From Thalassotalea_H sp040779345 (GTDB lineage Bacteria; Pseudomonadota; Gammaproteobacteria; Enterobacterales; Alteromonadaceae), in contig JBFONU010000015.1 in NCBI GenBank assembly GCA_040779345.1, positions 26,642-90,641 of the forward strand: 64,000 nucleotides of DNA. The letters run 5' to 3'. The notes under the pieces are model-generated. The model was given only the letters and a program-made list of their open reading frames with translations. It did no database searches and was not told where the DNA came from. Made by a program: the position numbers and the translations under genes. This document shows positions 17,157 through 25,914 of this stretch, piece after piece; within the stretch, counting starts at the first letter, position 1, and every line of letters begins with the position of its first letter.

Positions 17157-17171
17157 TAAATGGTTGGATGA

Positions 17172-18218
17172 TTAAGCAGAGGCAATTCGGTTTCTACGTT
17201 CAAACTCTCGTATTTTACTCATGTAATGTTGTTCGGTTTGTTTGGTCATGACACTACGTTTATCGTCAAGTAGCTGGGCATGAAATTCCATTGACAATTG
17301 TTTAGCTGCCGACATCATATGCTCAAAAACTTCAAAAGGATCACCCGCATTTGGCAAGGTCATAAAAAGGGTAATGCCTTGCGTAGAAAACGTTTCTATT
17401 TCATCTAAATCAAACGTTCCTGGGTTCATCATATTCGCTAAACTAAACGTCACTTTGCCATTACCAGCATTGTCTTCATGGCGATGGAAGATATCCATAT
17501 CACCAAATCGAAGGCCAAGTGTCAGTAAGGTGGGCAATAAAGCAGCCCCCGAAATACTATTATTTTCAGGCATCACAACGGATACAACAATCACTTCAGG
17601 GTCAATTTCTACTTTTTTAGCGGGTTCAACCTCGTCGGTTGCTGACATTGCCGGAATATCTTCGTTATCAACCTCACCACCAAAATTAATTTCCATTTGA
17701 TTACGCGCTATTTTTTCTTTAACGCTTTTGCGGACACTCTTTTTACGTGTCGGCTTTTCTTGCGAAACTGGTTGTTGATAAACCGTTTCCGTTTTTTCTT
17801 CAATCGGCTGTGGAGCAACCTCTGTAGTTTGTGCTGGCGGTGGCACTTTATCAATAGGTGGCTGAGACGCAATATCAGACAAATCACCTAATGATGGCTC
17901 TAATGCCGGTTGTTCTGCGCTCGGTTTTTCAACATCAATCGGCAAGGGTTCTTCATCAAACGTCGGCGCAGGTGCTGCTTCAGAAGGGATTTCATTTTCA
18001 TTTAACGTGTTAGCACTAACCACCTTTACTTTACCAATACCATCTTGGTCAAAGCCTGAGCCATCAAAACTGCGGTCTTGAGGCTCAATTTTCTCATTGT
18101 TAGTTTTTAATTTATAAGGATTTTTATTTTTCCTTATCGTCCAAAACCCATGAATAAATATTGCGGCTATTACAATAGCGCTAATAATAATTAATACGTT
18201 TCTGAAATTATCTTCCAT
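17172..18218 (-). CDS. zipA: Cell division protein ZipA
   Basis: 348 residues. Inner-membrane anchor for the FtsZ ring. The N terminus has one membrane segment (about 8-26, VLIIISAIVIAAIFIHGFW) with a very short periplasmic part, then a basic stretch and a long Pro/Glu/Gln-rich linker (about 70-200). The C-terminal FtsZ-binding domain spans about 205-345 (VIVVSVVMPENNSISGAALLPTLLTLGLRFGDMDIFHRH). It lies between smc and ligA, the order known from other Alteromonadales, and starts 14 bases after smc ends. Confidence 0.95.
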   Translation of the reverse strand: MEDNFRNVLIIISAIVIAAIFIHGFWTIRKNKNPYKLKTNNEKIEPQDRSFDGSGFDQDGIGKVKVVSANTLNENEIPSEAAPAPTFDEEPLPIDVEKPSAEQPALEPSLGDLSDIASQPPIDKVPPPAQTTEVAPQPIEEKTETVYQQPVSQEKPTRKKSVRKSVKEKIARNQMEINFGGEVDNEDIPAMSATDEVEPAKKVEIDPEVIVVSVVMPENNSISGAALLPTLLTLGLRFGDMDIFHRHEDNAGNGKVTFSLANMMNPGTFDLDEIETFSTQGITLFMTLPNAGDPFEVFEHMMSAAKQLSMEFHAQLLDDKRSVMTKQTEQHYMSKIREFERRNRIASA

Positions 18219-18232
18219 TACCTAGCCTATTC

Positions 18233-21200
18233 TTATGATACTTCTGCCATAGCAACCGCTTCATCTATATCTACTGCTACCATTCTCGAAACTCCAGCCT
18301 CGAACATAGTAACACCTGTTAACTGTGAAGCCATTTCCATCGCTATTTTATTGTGACTAATATAAATAAATTGTACGGTTTTTGACATTTCTTTCACCAA
18401 ATTACAAAACCGACTTACGTTTGCGTCATCAAGTGGCGCATCTACTTCGTCTAACATACAAAAAGGTGCAGGATTTAGACGAAAAATTGCAAAAACCAAT
18501 GATAATGCGGTTAGTGCTTTTTCTCCACCAGATAATAAATGAATCGTACTATTTTTTTTACCTGGCGGTCTCGCCATGATTGTCACTCCGGTGTCTAATA
18601 AGTCTTCACCAGTCAAGTTTAAATATGCTTGCCCGCCACCAAACACTTTTGGAAACAAGGATTGTAAGTCTTGATTCACTTTATCAAAGGTTGTTTTAAA
18701 TTTATGGCGACTTTCCTTATCTATTTTTTCAATGGCTGATTCTAACGTTGAAATGGCTAAATTTAAATCCTGATCTTGTTGATCAAGATAGTTTTTTCGC
18801 GTTAGTTGCGTTTCAAACTCATCAATTGCTGCTAAATTAATCGCCCCGAGCAGCTGAATGTCTTTTGCTAGCTTAATCAGTTGGGCTTGCCATTGCGATT
18901 CGCGCGCGTTTTTAGGCATAGCTTGTTGCACCAAGTTAACCTCTTGACCCAGTTCATTAAGCTGTTCTAATGCATTTTGCGCTTTTAAACGATGACTTTC
19001 CCGATCAAGATGCTGCTGATTTAACGACACCTTTAATTCATTTATCTCTTCGACTAAGCAACGCTGCTTTTGTTCAATTGATTGGATGCGCTTTTCGTCA
19101 ATAGTAAGTTTTTCGTGTTCGGCAACTAATTGCTGATCAACCAGCGTCATTTCAGCTAAGTAGGTTTGTAACTGTTGCTCATCTTCTATCATCGGTGCTA
19201 CACCGTTATCTAATAAAGCGTTATTTGATTTTTGTTGCTCGGTAAGCTGCTTAATACTTTCCTGAAAACGCACAATACTTTGTTGGCATTGTGTTAACGC
19301 ATGTTGAGATTTTTCCATGCTCAATTCACATTGATGTTTTTCTTGATTGAGTGTTTTTTGCTGAGCCTGTTGAGACTGCACTTGTTGCTGTAACAAGTGA
19401 ACGTTTTCAGCTAATGCATCAATTGTCTTGTTAGTTTCACTTAACTGACTTTGGCTTAACTGAGTTTCGCTTAACATTGCTGACTCAGATAAGTCACCAT
19501 TGACTGAACGTTGATCGCGTGTCGATAATTCGTCTATTAACGCTGTAGTGTCTAAAATGTTTTTTTCTAAGCTATGTTGTTCATTTTGCAAGACATGTTG
19601 TTGTTGAACAATTGACGATTTTTTTTGTTTATTAACGGCTTCAGCTTGTTTAATTTGGCTGAGCTCTTGCTGTTTTTCATGTAACTGGCTTGCAAGTTTC
19701 TCTGCGTCTAAAGCTGATGTTTGTTTAGCGGCTTCATTTGATGATATTGAACCATTGATTGCTTCTTGCTGTTGAATTACATCGGATAGCTGTTGTTTAA
19801 GCTCACTTAATAGATTTACATCAGTGAAATGATCATTTTTTTCGTTTAACACCCCTTTACGAATAAATTGATGACTTAACCAAATTCCTTGAGGAGAAAT
19901 TACGGACTCATCATCATTTAGTTGAGGTAACAGTGCTAAAGCATCTTGGTAATTATCGACCACTCTTATCGTATTTAAGTGCTGATGACTGATATATTCA
20001 CCCGTGACTTTTGTCGCTAAGGTGTCTTTTTTACTTGATATAATTGATGGTGTCGTTGAGACTTTATTAAGTAATAATGTGTGTGGCAAATCAACTAGGC
20101 ATAAATTTTTCAGTTGATGTTCTTCTATAACGGGAGCTTGAAGCCGATGCGACAACACCATTTCAACGGCCAGTTCCCAACCTTGTTCAATCGTAATGGT
20201 ATCTTGCAGCAAAGAAGTTTTATGAATACCGTTGTCTGCAAGCCAAGTCGTTTGTTCACTTTGCCACTGTTCTTGATGTAATAACTTATCCTGCAATTGC
20301 TCAATTTGTTTTGCTAATGATACTCGTGTGCCGCTAAGTTCGCTCTTTTTCTGATTGAGTAAGTAATTCGTTTTGGCAAGTTCGTTGCCTGTATTCTCAT
20401 GGTTTTTTTGTTGGTTTTGTAATTGTGCTATCTGAGCATTTAAATGATTGAGCGCATTGATATCAACACCATCATCGGCTGCATTTTCTTTTATTAGTAT
20501 GGATAGTTGTTCTAAAACAATCGCTAACCTAGACTTTTTTTGTTCGATAATCTCATGGTATCTCGCTTTGTTACGTGTTTGTTCGAGTTGCTGCTCAGTA
20601 CGTAACTGCTGCTGTTGGTGGTAACTTTTCCACGCTTGTTGTTGCAAGATAAGTTGTTCATTACTGTGTTGTGATTCTTTTTCTAAGCACGCGATTTTAT
20701 CAACTAAACGTTGATATTGCGGCTGAATATCATCAAGTTTATCGCGATGTATTTTTAGTTGTTCTTGTTCAACGCACAATGATTGCTGAGCATGACTCAT
20801 TTGTTGTTGGTTTACCTGCTTATCGTCTGCCAACTTCTTTTGTTGTATTGTCAGGTGTTTGATATTTTGCTCAAGCCGAGCGGTATCATTTGTTAAAACA
20901 ATTTTTTGCTGTTGAAGTGTTTGTATCTTTTGATTAGCCGTTTGAAAGCTTTGTTTAGCTGAAAAAAGGGCTATCTCATCAGTTTTTTGTTGTAACTCTT
21001 TTTGTGTTATCTGTTGCTCCAAGCGATTAATAAGCGCCTGTTTGCTCTTAAACTGTTGATCAAATTTTTGCCAACGTAATACTGCAAGTTCGGCTTTAAT
21101 AGTGCGTTCTTGACTTTTAAGAGTTTTAAAACGCTTTGCCGCTTCGGCTTGTTGGTGCAATTTATCAATTTGTACATTGAGTTCACTTCGAATATCAAAC

Positions 21201-21781
21201 AAGCGCTCTAGGTTTTCACGAGTATGGCGGATCCTAATTTCGGTATCTCGACGACGTTCTTTATATTTTGAGATCCCTGCGGCCTCTTCAATAAAAACCC
21301 TCAGTTCTTGTGGCTTAGACTCAATCAGCCGAGATATAGTCCCTTGCTCGATAATCGCATAGCTTCTTGGACCTAAACCTGTGCCTAAAAAGATATCGGT
21401 AATATCTTTTCGACGGCACTTGGTGCCATTTAAAAAGTAACTATTTTGACTATCTCGGTTAACAACTCGGCGAATTGAGACTTGGTTACGATCGGCCATT
21501 GAGCCTTGAATACGAGCGCTCATATTATCAAACAACAATTCAACACTCGCTTGTCCGACAGATTTTCGCGTGGAAGCACCATTAAAAATAACATCGGTCA
21601 TCGCGTCGCCACGCAAGTTTTTTGCTGAGCTTTCGCCTAGTACCCAACGAACAGCATCAATGATATTCGACTTTCCGCAACCATTTGGACCAACAATTGC
21701 AGTCATTTGCTGCTCAAATGGCACTTTTGTGGGATCAACAAAAGATTTAAATCCAGCCAATTTGATGTGCTTTAATCGCAT
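18233..21781 (-). CDS. smc: Chromosome segregation ATPase Smc
   Basis: 1182 residues. Condensin-type protein that organises the chromosome with ScpA/ScpB (not in this window). Walker A is GPNGCGKS at 31-38; long Gln-rich coiled coils flank a central hinge (about 510-660); the C-terminal head has the signature LLSGGEKALTALSLVFAIF and Walker B PFCMLDEVDAPLDD. A true Smc rather than MukB agrees with an Alteromonadales rather than an enteric or Vibrio host. The coiled coils are unusually glutamine- and histidine-rich, possibly just lineage bias. It is divergent from cysZ and leads the smc-zipA-ligA-DUF3392 operon. Confidence 0.98.
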   Translation of the reverse strand: MRLKHIKLAGFKSFVDPTKVPFEQQMTAIVGPNGCGKSNIIDAVRWVLGESSAKNLRGDAMTDVIFNGASTRKSVGQASVELLFDNMSARIQGSMADRNQVSIRRVVNRDSQNSYFLNGTKCRRKDITDIFLGTGLGPRSYAIIEQGTISRLIESKPQELRVFIEEAAGISKYKERRRDTEIRIRHTRENLERLFDIRSELNVQIDKLHQQAEAAKRFKTLKSQERTIKAELAVLRWQKFDQQFKSKQALINRLEQQITQKELQQKTDEIALFSAKQSFQTANQKIQTLQQQKIVLTNDTARLEQNIKHLTIQQKKLADDKQVNQQQMSHAQQSLCVEQEQLKIHRDKLDDIQPQYQRLVDKIACLEKESQHSNEQLILQQQAWKSYHQQQQLRTEQQLEQTRNKARYHEIIEQKKSRLAIVLEQLSILIKENAADDGVDINALNHLNAQIAQLQNQQKNHENTGNELAKTNYLLNQKKSELSGTRVSLAKQIEQLQDKLLHQEQWQSEQTTWLADNGIHKTSLLQDTITIEQGWELAVEMVLSHRLQAPVIEEHQLKNLCLVDLPHTLLLNKVSTTPSIISSKKDTLATKVTGEYISHQHLNTIRVVDNYQDALALLPQLNDDESVISPQGIWLSHQFIRKGVLNEKNDHFTDVNLLSELKQQLSDVIQQQEAINGSISSNEAAKQTSALDAEKLASQLHEKQQELSQIKQAEAVNKQKKSSIVQQQHVLQNEQHSLEKNILDTTALIDELSTRDQRSVNGDLSESAMLSETQLSQSQLSETNKTIDALAENVHLLQQQVQSQQAQQKTLNQEKHQCELSMEKSQHALTQCQQSIVRFQESIKQLTEQQKSNNALLDNGVAPMIEDEQQLQTYLAEMTLVDQQLVAEHEKLTIDEKRIQSIEQKQRCLVEEINELKVSLNQQHLDRESHRLKAQNALEQLNELGQEVNLVQQAMPKNARESQWQAQLIKLAKDIQLLGAINLAAIDEFETQLTRKNYLDQQDQDLNLAISTLESAIEKIDKESRHKFKTTFDKVNQDLQSLFPKVFGGGQAYLNLTGEDLLDTGVTIMARPPGKKNSTIHLLSGGEKALTALSLVFAIFRLNPAPFCMLDEVDAPLDDANVSRFCNLVKEMSKTVQFIYISHNKIAMEMASQLTGVTMFEAGVSRMVAVDIDEAVAMAEVS

Positions 21782-21931
21782 TTACTCAGCAAACCTAATA
21801 TATCGAATGATTGTGGTATGTCGCATGACTTTATCAGAAATTGACGTAGTTTGTAACAACTACAACTTCTCACCAAGCATTAATAACACTATAATCAATA
21901 TTAGAAGTTAACTAGTTAAAAAATAAACTAA

Positions 21932-22681
21932 ATGTCATCAAATAAACACCAAGCTCTTGCACAAAGTGGTGCTGGCTATTTCATCAAAGGTTTTCAGTTA
22001 ATTAAGTTAAAAGGGATCAGGCGCTTTGTCTTTATTCCACTGTTAGTGAACTTAATTCTATTTAGTGTTGCCTTTTATTCAATCATTTTAGAATTAGATG
22101 TCTATATGCTAAAACTAGAGCAATGGCTGCCAGAAAGTTTATCTTGGCTCACCTTTGCAATTTGGCCAATAGCCCTTTTGTTTTTACTGGTAATGTTTTC
22201 ATTTATTTTTAGCTCAGTTGCCAATTGGATAGCCGCCCCCTTTAATGGTTTACTTTGTGAGAAAATGGAAGCGTTGTTATTAAACCAAACGCCAGCGTCA
22301 GGCTCTTCACTTGATATTGTCAAAGACATTCCTCGGACATTAAGTCGTGAATGGTGCAAATTTAGGTATTATATCCCACGTGCTATTGGTTTTTTTATTC
22401 TTTATTGGATATTACCCATTATTGGGCAAGTGCTATGGTTTTTATTTCTTGCATGGATGATGGCGGTTCAATATAAGGATTACCCATTTGATAACCATAA
22501 GATTAACTTTAATGAAATGAAGTATGCCTTAAAGCAGCGAAAAGGCTTAAGTTACAGTTTCGGCATAACAACCGCCGTTTTTTCAATGATCCCTATTATC
22601 AATTTAGTGGTGATGCCTGTAGCTATTTGTGGTGCTACAGCAATATGGGTCGATCACTATCGTGATAACTTTGTTAAATAG
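21932..22681 (+). CDS. cysZ: Sulfate transporter CysZ
   Basis: 249 residues, an inner-membrane protein that brings sulfate in for cysteine synthesis. The N-terminal GAGYFIKGFQLIKLKGIRRFVFIPLLVN and the internal FSSVANWIAAPFNGLLCEKME are typical of the family, as are PRAIGFFILYWILPIIGQ and AVQYKDYPFDNHK. Four to six hydrophobic segments are visible. It is transcribed away from smc, an arrangement also seen as cysZ-zipA-ligA in enterics. Confidence 0.93.
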   Translation: MSSNKHQALAQSGAGYFIKGFQLIKLKGIRRFVFIPLLVNLILFSVAFYSIILELDVYMLKLEQWLPESLSWLTFAIWPIALLFLLVMFSFIFSSVANWIAAPFNGLLCEKMEALLLNQTPASGSSLDIVKDIPRTLSREWCKFRYYIPRAIGFFILYWILPIIGQVLWFLFLAWMMAVQYKDYPFDNHKINFNEMKYALKQRKGLSYSFGITTAVFSMIPIINLVVMPVAICGATAIWVDHYRDNFVK

Positions 22682-22928
22682 CAAAGCAAGATATGATGGT
22701 TCATTTATATACTGTTGACCGTTCACAAAAATTAATAATCAACCAATAACTTCTTAAAAAATAGACAGTTCTTAAGGTGACAAAGATTATTAGCTCATAA
22801 AACAAGAGTCAGAGATAGATAATTAAGTGCGTTGTGCTGAAAAATTGAATTTGCCTACTAGAAGATTCATACTACTTTGAGTCACTTTTCTCTTACCTTA
22901 CGATATCAGCAAATTTTGGAGCAATAAA

Positions 22929-23297
22929 ATGAATACCTTTAAACAGATAAACTTGGTGATACTCAGTATAGTTTTTTGCTTGATAAACGGCGAAGTGTTA
23001 GCTGATGAAGCCATAGCACATAAAACAGAGCAAGCGTATGAAATTCCTTCCCTAGGTGATGCAAAAATATTTGCTCAGTTTACTGATGAACTTCCAGCGG
23101 TCATCAATTACTTTACGGACAATAATGAACAAGCAATTATCGATTTTTATCAAAAAATATATGGCGAACCAACCAGTAGTGTAATGAAACGAGGAAGGTT
23201 GGCATTATATTTTTCTGCTCAAGATAAGCAATTACGCGTGATTATTTCTCCTCAAGGGAAAAGATTTCAAGTCGATATTTTATTAAACGAGCAATAG
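22929..23297 (+). CDS. Small secreted protein, unknown
   Basis: 122 residues, not recognised. A signal peptide (INLVILSIVFCLINGEVLA, cleaved before DEAIAH) is followed by a roughly 95-residue mature part with FTDNNEQAIIDFYQKIYGEPTSSVMKRGRLALYF and a basic C terminus. It probably acts in the periplasm. The start has GGAG at good spacing. It converges on a monooxygenase-like gene only 7 bases away with no visible terminator between them. Confidence 0.6.
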   Translation: MNTFKQINLVILSIVFCLINGEVLADEAIAHKTEQAYEIPSLGDAKIFAQFTDELPAVINYFTDNNEQAIIDFYQKIYGEPTSSVMKRGRLALYFSAQDKQLRVIISPQGKRFQVDILLNEQ

Positions 23298-23304
23298 TCT
23301 GGGG

Positions 23305-23586
23305 TTAATAGTGGTAATAAGTGCCTTTGGGCGGAGCTGCAAACAAGCTCATTGCCGCTTGCATGTCATCTTTTGGAAAGTTGGCTATAGATTGTTGATG
23401 ATAATCTTGTGATTGCCACTTTTCTATCACAATAAAGCCATTTTCATTATCTATTGCTTTTAACACTTCATAAGATAAACATCCCTCACTTTGCGTAATG
23501 TGATCAGACAAAGACGTTAAAAATTCAAATAACTCACTGCTTTTACCTGCAGCTGATGTAAATTCATTTATACGGACAATACTCAT
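23305..23586 (-). CDS. Antibiotic biosynthesis monooxygenase (ABM) family protein
   Basis: 93 residues with the ferredoxin-like ABM fold pattern: SIVRINEFTSAAGKSSELFEFLTSL, then GCLSYEVLKAID, FIVIEKWQSQDYHQQSIAN. The family includes small dimeric heme-free monooxygenases and many proteins of unknown substrate. The frame is open to a GTG at 23604, but ATG 23586 has AGGTG a few bases upstream and begins at the domain. It is the last of a run of three small minus-strand genes with a membrane protein and a chorismate-mutase-fold enzyme. Confidence 0.82.
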   Translation of the reverse strand: MSIVRINEFTSAAGKSSELFEFLTSLSDHITQSEGCLSYEVLKAIDNENGFIVIEKWQSQDYHQQSIANFPKDDMQAAMSLFAAPPKGTYYHY

Positions 23587-23632
23587 AAGACACCTGTAAA
23601 CCACTTAATAACAATTAAAATAACATAACTAA

Positions 23633-23872
23633 CTATTTTTTATTTACATCTAAAGAGCCCTGACATAACTGACAATGCCTACCTTTAGATAAATGATATA
23701 ATATTGTCGCAATAAAAACGCTTGTCGTAATAAATGACCAGAATAAAGCAAAGTAGATCGCATTTATCAATGTATGATCTTTAATTAACTCAACAATCAA
23801 TAGAATAATCGCCACGGAACAATATATTTTGATCGCTCTGATCAACCAAAATTTTAGGCTTAATTTATTCAT
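23633..23872 (-). CDS. Small membrane protein with CxxC, unknown
   Basis: 79 residues, not recognised. Two hydrophobic segments (about 9-27 and 37-58) are joined by a short loop, and the C-terminal tail has HCQLC, a CxxC that could bind metal or be redox active. It lies between the PchB-like and ABM genes in the same direction with short gaps, so is probably co-transcribed with them. Confidence 0.5.
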   Translation of the reverse strand: MNKLSLKFWLIRAIKIYCSVAIILLIVELIKDHTLINAIYFALFWSFITTSVFIATILYHLSKGRHCQLCQGSLDVNKK

Positions 23873-23894
23873 TTTATGACTCCATACATCAATT

Positions 23895-24212
23895 TTAACC
23901 TGAGGTTTTATTCTGCCATTGATTCATTTCTTCTTTGATAAAATGATTAACTAAATCAGTGTACATTTTCTCAATAGCGTCTGGACTTAAACCTTCACTA
24001 GCAGCCCATTCTCTTCGCATCGCCAACATTGCTTTAAAGCGCTCAGGTGCACGTACTGATGTTTCAGACGTTTTAAACTTCGCAGCCGCTTGTACATACT
24101 TAAATCGCTTTCCTAATATCGCAATGATTGTACGATCCATCTGATCAATTTCATGACGAATATCGCTCATATCTTGACAATCACTAGGCTGCACTTTATT
24201 AATATATTTCAT
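23895..24212 (-). CDS. Chorismate mutase-fold isochorismate-pyruvate lyase (PchB-like)
   Basis: 105 residues, AroQ-type all-helical chorismate mutase fold. The match to PchB of Pseudomonas is in the layout: PSDCQDMSDIRHEIDQMD near the start, IIAILGKRFKYVQAAAKFK, then APERFKAMLAMRREWAASEGL and IEKMYTDLVNHFIKEEM. PchB converts isochorismate to salicylate and pyruvate and also has mutase activity. No isochorismate synthase (PchA) or siderophore genes are nearby, so the real reaction here is uncertain; it may act as a stand-alone chorismate mutase. Confidence 0.82.
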   Translation of the reverse strand: MKYINKVQPSDCQDMSDIRHEIDQMDRTIIAILGKRFKYVQAAAKFKTSETSVRAPERFKAMLAMRREWAASEGLSPDAIEKMYTDLVNHFIKEEMNQWQNKTSG

Positions 24213-24304
24213 AAGCCTCTATAATCAAACATAAATTAACTAAAAATCACCCAAACGATATGATGCTTTCATTTGATTGACAAACACCAAAATCGCATAA
24301 ACGA

Positions 24305-24787
24305 TTACATTTGTTTATCAATACGAACAGAGCCATTTTCAAGATAAATCATGCGAATATCATCTTGGGGTTTAAATATCATTGCAGTGTCTCTGCCTTG
24401 TATCACCATATATGCTTGTCCATCTTCAGTCTTTATCATCAACTCGACTAGGTGGACTATATTTTCTTTATATTTAGGCGGCTGATTGTCAGAAATTGAA
24501 GCGCCAATAATAACCCCTAATATGGTGGCAATATCACGACCACTGCCACTACCAAACTGATGACCAATCGCACCACCTAACATAGCGCCACCAAATGTTT
24601 TCCAACCATTTTTTTTATCGGTGATCAGTTCTTTTTCGGTAATATTTCTCACTGATGTAATGACGCCAAAAAGCACTTTTTCAACAGGAACCGCTTTATT
24701 TCGCTGATATTGTTCGCCGTGAGCATTCAAGCTCATCAATAGAAAAACGACTATGGGAGTTAATTGTTTAATCATGACAGTGCTCAT
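24305..24787 (-). CDS. Glycine-zipper (SlyB/17-kDa antigen-like) envelope protein
   Basis: 160 residues with a signal peptide ending near NAHG and no lipobox. The middle has a glycine zipper (FGGAMLGGAIGHQFGSGSGRDIATILGVIIGASISD), the hallmark of the 2TM glycine-zipper family, which insert in or span membranes. A C-terminal part of about 50 residues (VHLVELMIKTEDGQAYMVIQ) resembles the SlyB-type tail. ATG 24787 has GGAG 9 bases upstream. It follows lpoB in the same direction after 30 bases, so is likely the last gene of the lipoprotein operon. Confidence 0.75.
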   Translation of the reverse strand: MSTVMIKQLTPIVVFLLMSLNAHGEQYQRNKAVPVEKVLFGVITSVRNITEKELITDKKNGWKTFGGAMLGGAIGHQFGSGSGRDIATILGVIIGASISDNQPPKYKENIVHLVELMIKTEDGQAYMVIQGRDTAMIFKPQDDIRMIYLENGSVRIDKQM

Positions 24788-24817
24788 TGTTAAGTTCTCC
24801 AGTTTAAGTCAGCACTA

Positions 24818-25420
24818 TTACCAACCTACAGAGGCTTTAGTGCGAGTTTTACGTATTTCAGTTTCATCCGCCCATTCGACAATACCACTTTGTAAATCCA
24901 TTAAACGTAATGTAAATTTATAATAAACATCGGACTTATCTTTATTAGATTTTACAATACTGGCAAGATTGCCATAAAGCATATACTGAGCCCCTATTTG
25001 ACGACCAAATTGAATCGCTTTAGTTGCATCAACCATACCTCCTTCATTTTGAAATTCCAGCTGTTTACGCACGGCTTCTACACGCCCCATATCAACAAAA
25101 CGAAATTTTCCTGAGCGTAATAGCTTTGTTGATATTGTATCTGTGATCGACTCTGTATCGATATGTTCGCTGGTTTTGTTTTTAATTCGCTCAACAAACA
25201 CAACAGGGCGAGTATTATTCGTCAACGTGCCTACAACAGGAGACAATAATAGTGAATCTGTCATCTCATTAGCTACTTTTTGTAAATCAGTTGAACCAAA
25301 ATTTATATCGGTAGTTTCAACAGCTGTTGCATCGCCATAGCGCACCACAGACTTTTGTGCACAACCGGCATTTATCAGTATCGTTAAACTAATTGAGCTA
25401 ATTAATAGTAATTTTTTCAT
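24818..25420 (-). CDS. lpoB: Penicillin-binding protein activator LpoB
   Basis: 200 residues, an outer-membrane lipoprotein that activates PBP1B from outside the sacculus in E. coli. The lipid-attachment cysteine is C20 in INAGC. The globular domain is recognisable: RPVVFVERIKNKTSEHIDT, SGKFRFVDMGRVEAVRKQLEFQ and GRQIGAQYMLYGNLASI. The unstructured linker after the cysteine is much shorter than in E. coli, which may limit its reach through the peptidoglycan. It lies directly downstream of ycfL, as in enterics. AAGGAT precedes the ATG. Confidence 0.92.
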   Translation of the reverse strand: MKKLLLISSISLTILINAGCAQKSVVRYGDATAVETTDINFGSTDLQKVANEMTDSLLLSPVVGTLTNNTRPVVFVERIKNKTSEHIDTESITDTISTKLLRSGKFRFVDMGRVEAVRKQLEFQNEGGMVDATKAIQFGRQIGAQYMLYGNLASIVKSNKDKSDVYYKFTLRLMDLQSGIVEWADETEIRKTRTKASVGW

Positions 25421-25444
25421 ATGGTTATCCTTATTAAATTCTAG

Positions 25445-25903
25445 TTATTCGTATCGGTAAGCGTTGGATGAAGCACTACGAACATAAACATTAAAAGTCG
25501 TCGCATCAACTGAAGGAGCAACGCCGGTTAATACCCTTGATTGATGCCCGTGTAACTCCATCGGTTGCCAGGGGGATTTACCGACCTCAACAGCAAAGCC
25601 ATTTTTATCAAACCAATTGAAATGGTATTGTAATTTCAATGATTTATTATATTGGCTAGAAAGCTCAACGTTCACTTCCAAAAAGCCATTAGTCGTGCGG
25701 TGCTTTACATCACTAATGGTGAGCTTTTCAGCAAGTTCAGGGTTATCAACTTTCAGATAAGTTTCTGGTGGAGTTGCATTTGTTATTGATTCAACCCCAA
25801 GACCTGAGCTCACTGGCGGTGGCTTATGACAAGCCGTTAACCCGAGAAAAACGAGTGTTATAGTGCTAATAACACCACGAGGTGTGTAAAATGAAATTTT
25901 CAT
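25445..25903 (-). CDS. ycfL: YcfL-family lipoprotein (DUF1425)
   Basis: 152 residues from ATG 25903, which has GGAGG five bases upstream; the frame's earlier ATG at 25915 overlaps that ribosome binding site, so it is unlikely. The lipoprotein cysteine is C25 (LTAC). The mature domain has LQYHFNWFDKNGFAVE and SPWQPMELHGHQSRVLTGVAPS, typical of YcfL. The neighbour lpoB in E. coli is also downstream of ycfL. The function is unknown. Confidence 0.88.
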   Translation of the reverse strand: MKISFYTPRGVISTITLVFLGLTACHKPPPVSSGLGVESITNATPPETYLKVDNPELAEKLTISDVKHRTTNGFLEVNVELSSQYNKSLKLQYHFNWFDKNGFAVEVGKSPWQPMELHGHQSRVLTGVAPSVDATTFNVYVRSASSNAYRYE

Positions 25904-25914
25904 CATATCCTCCA

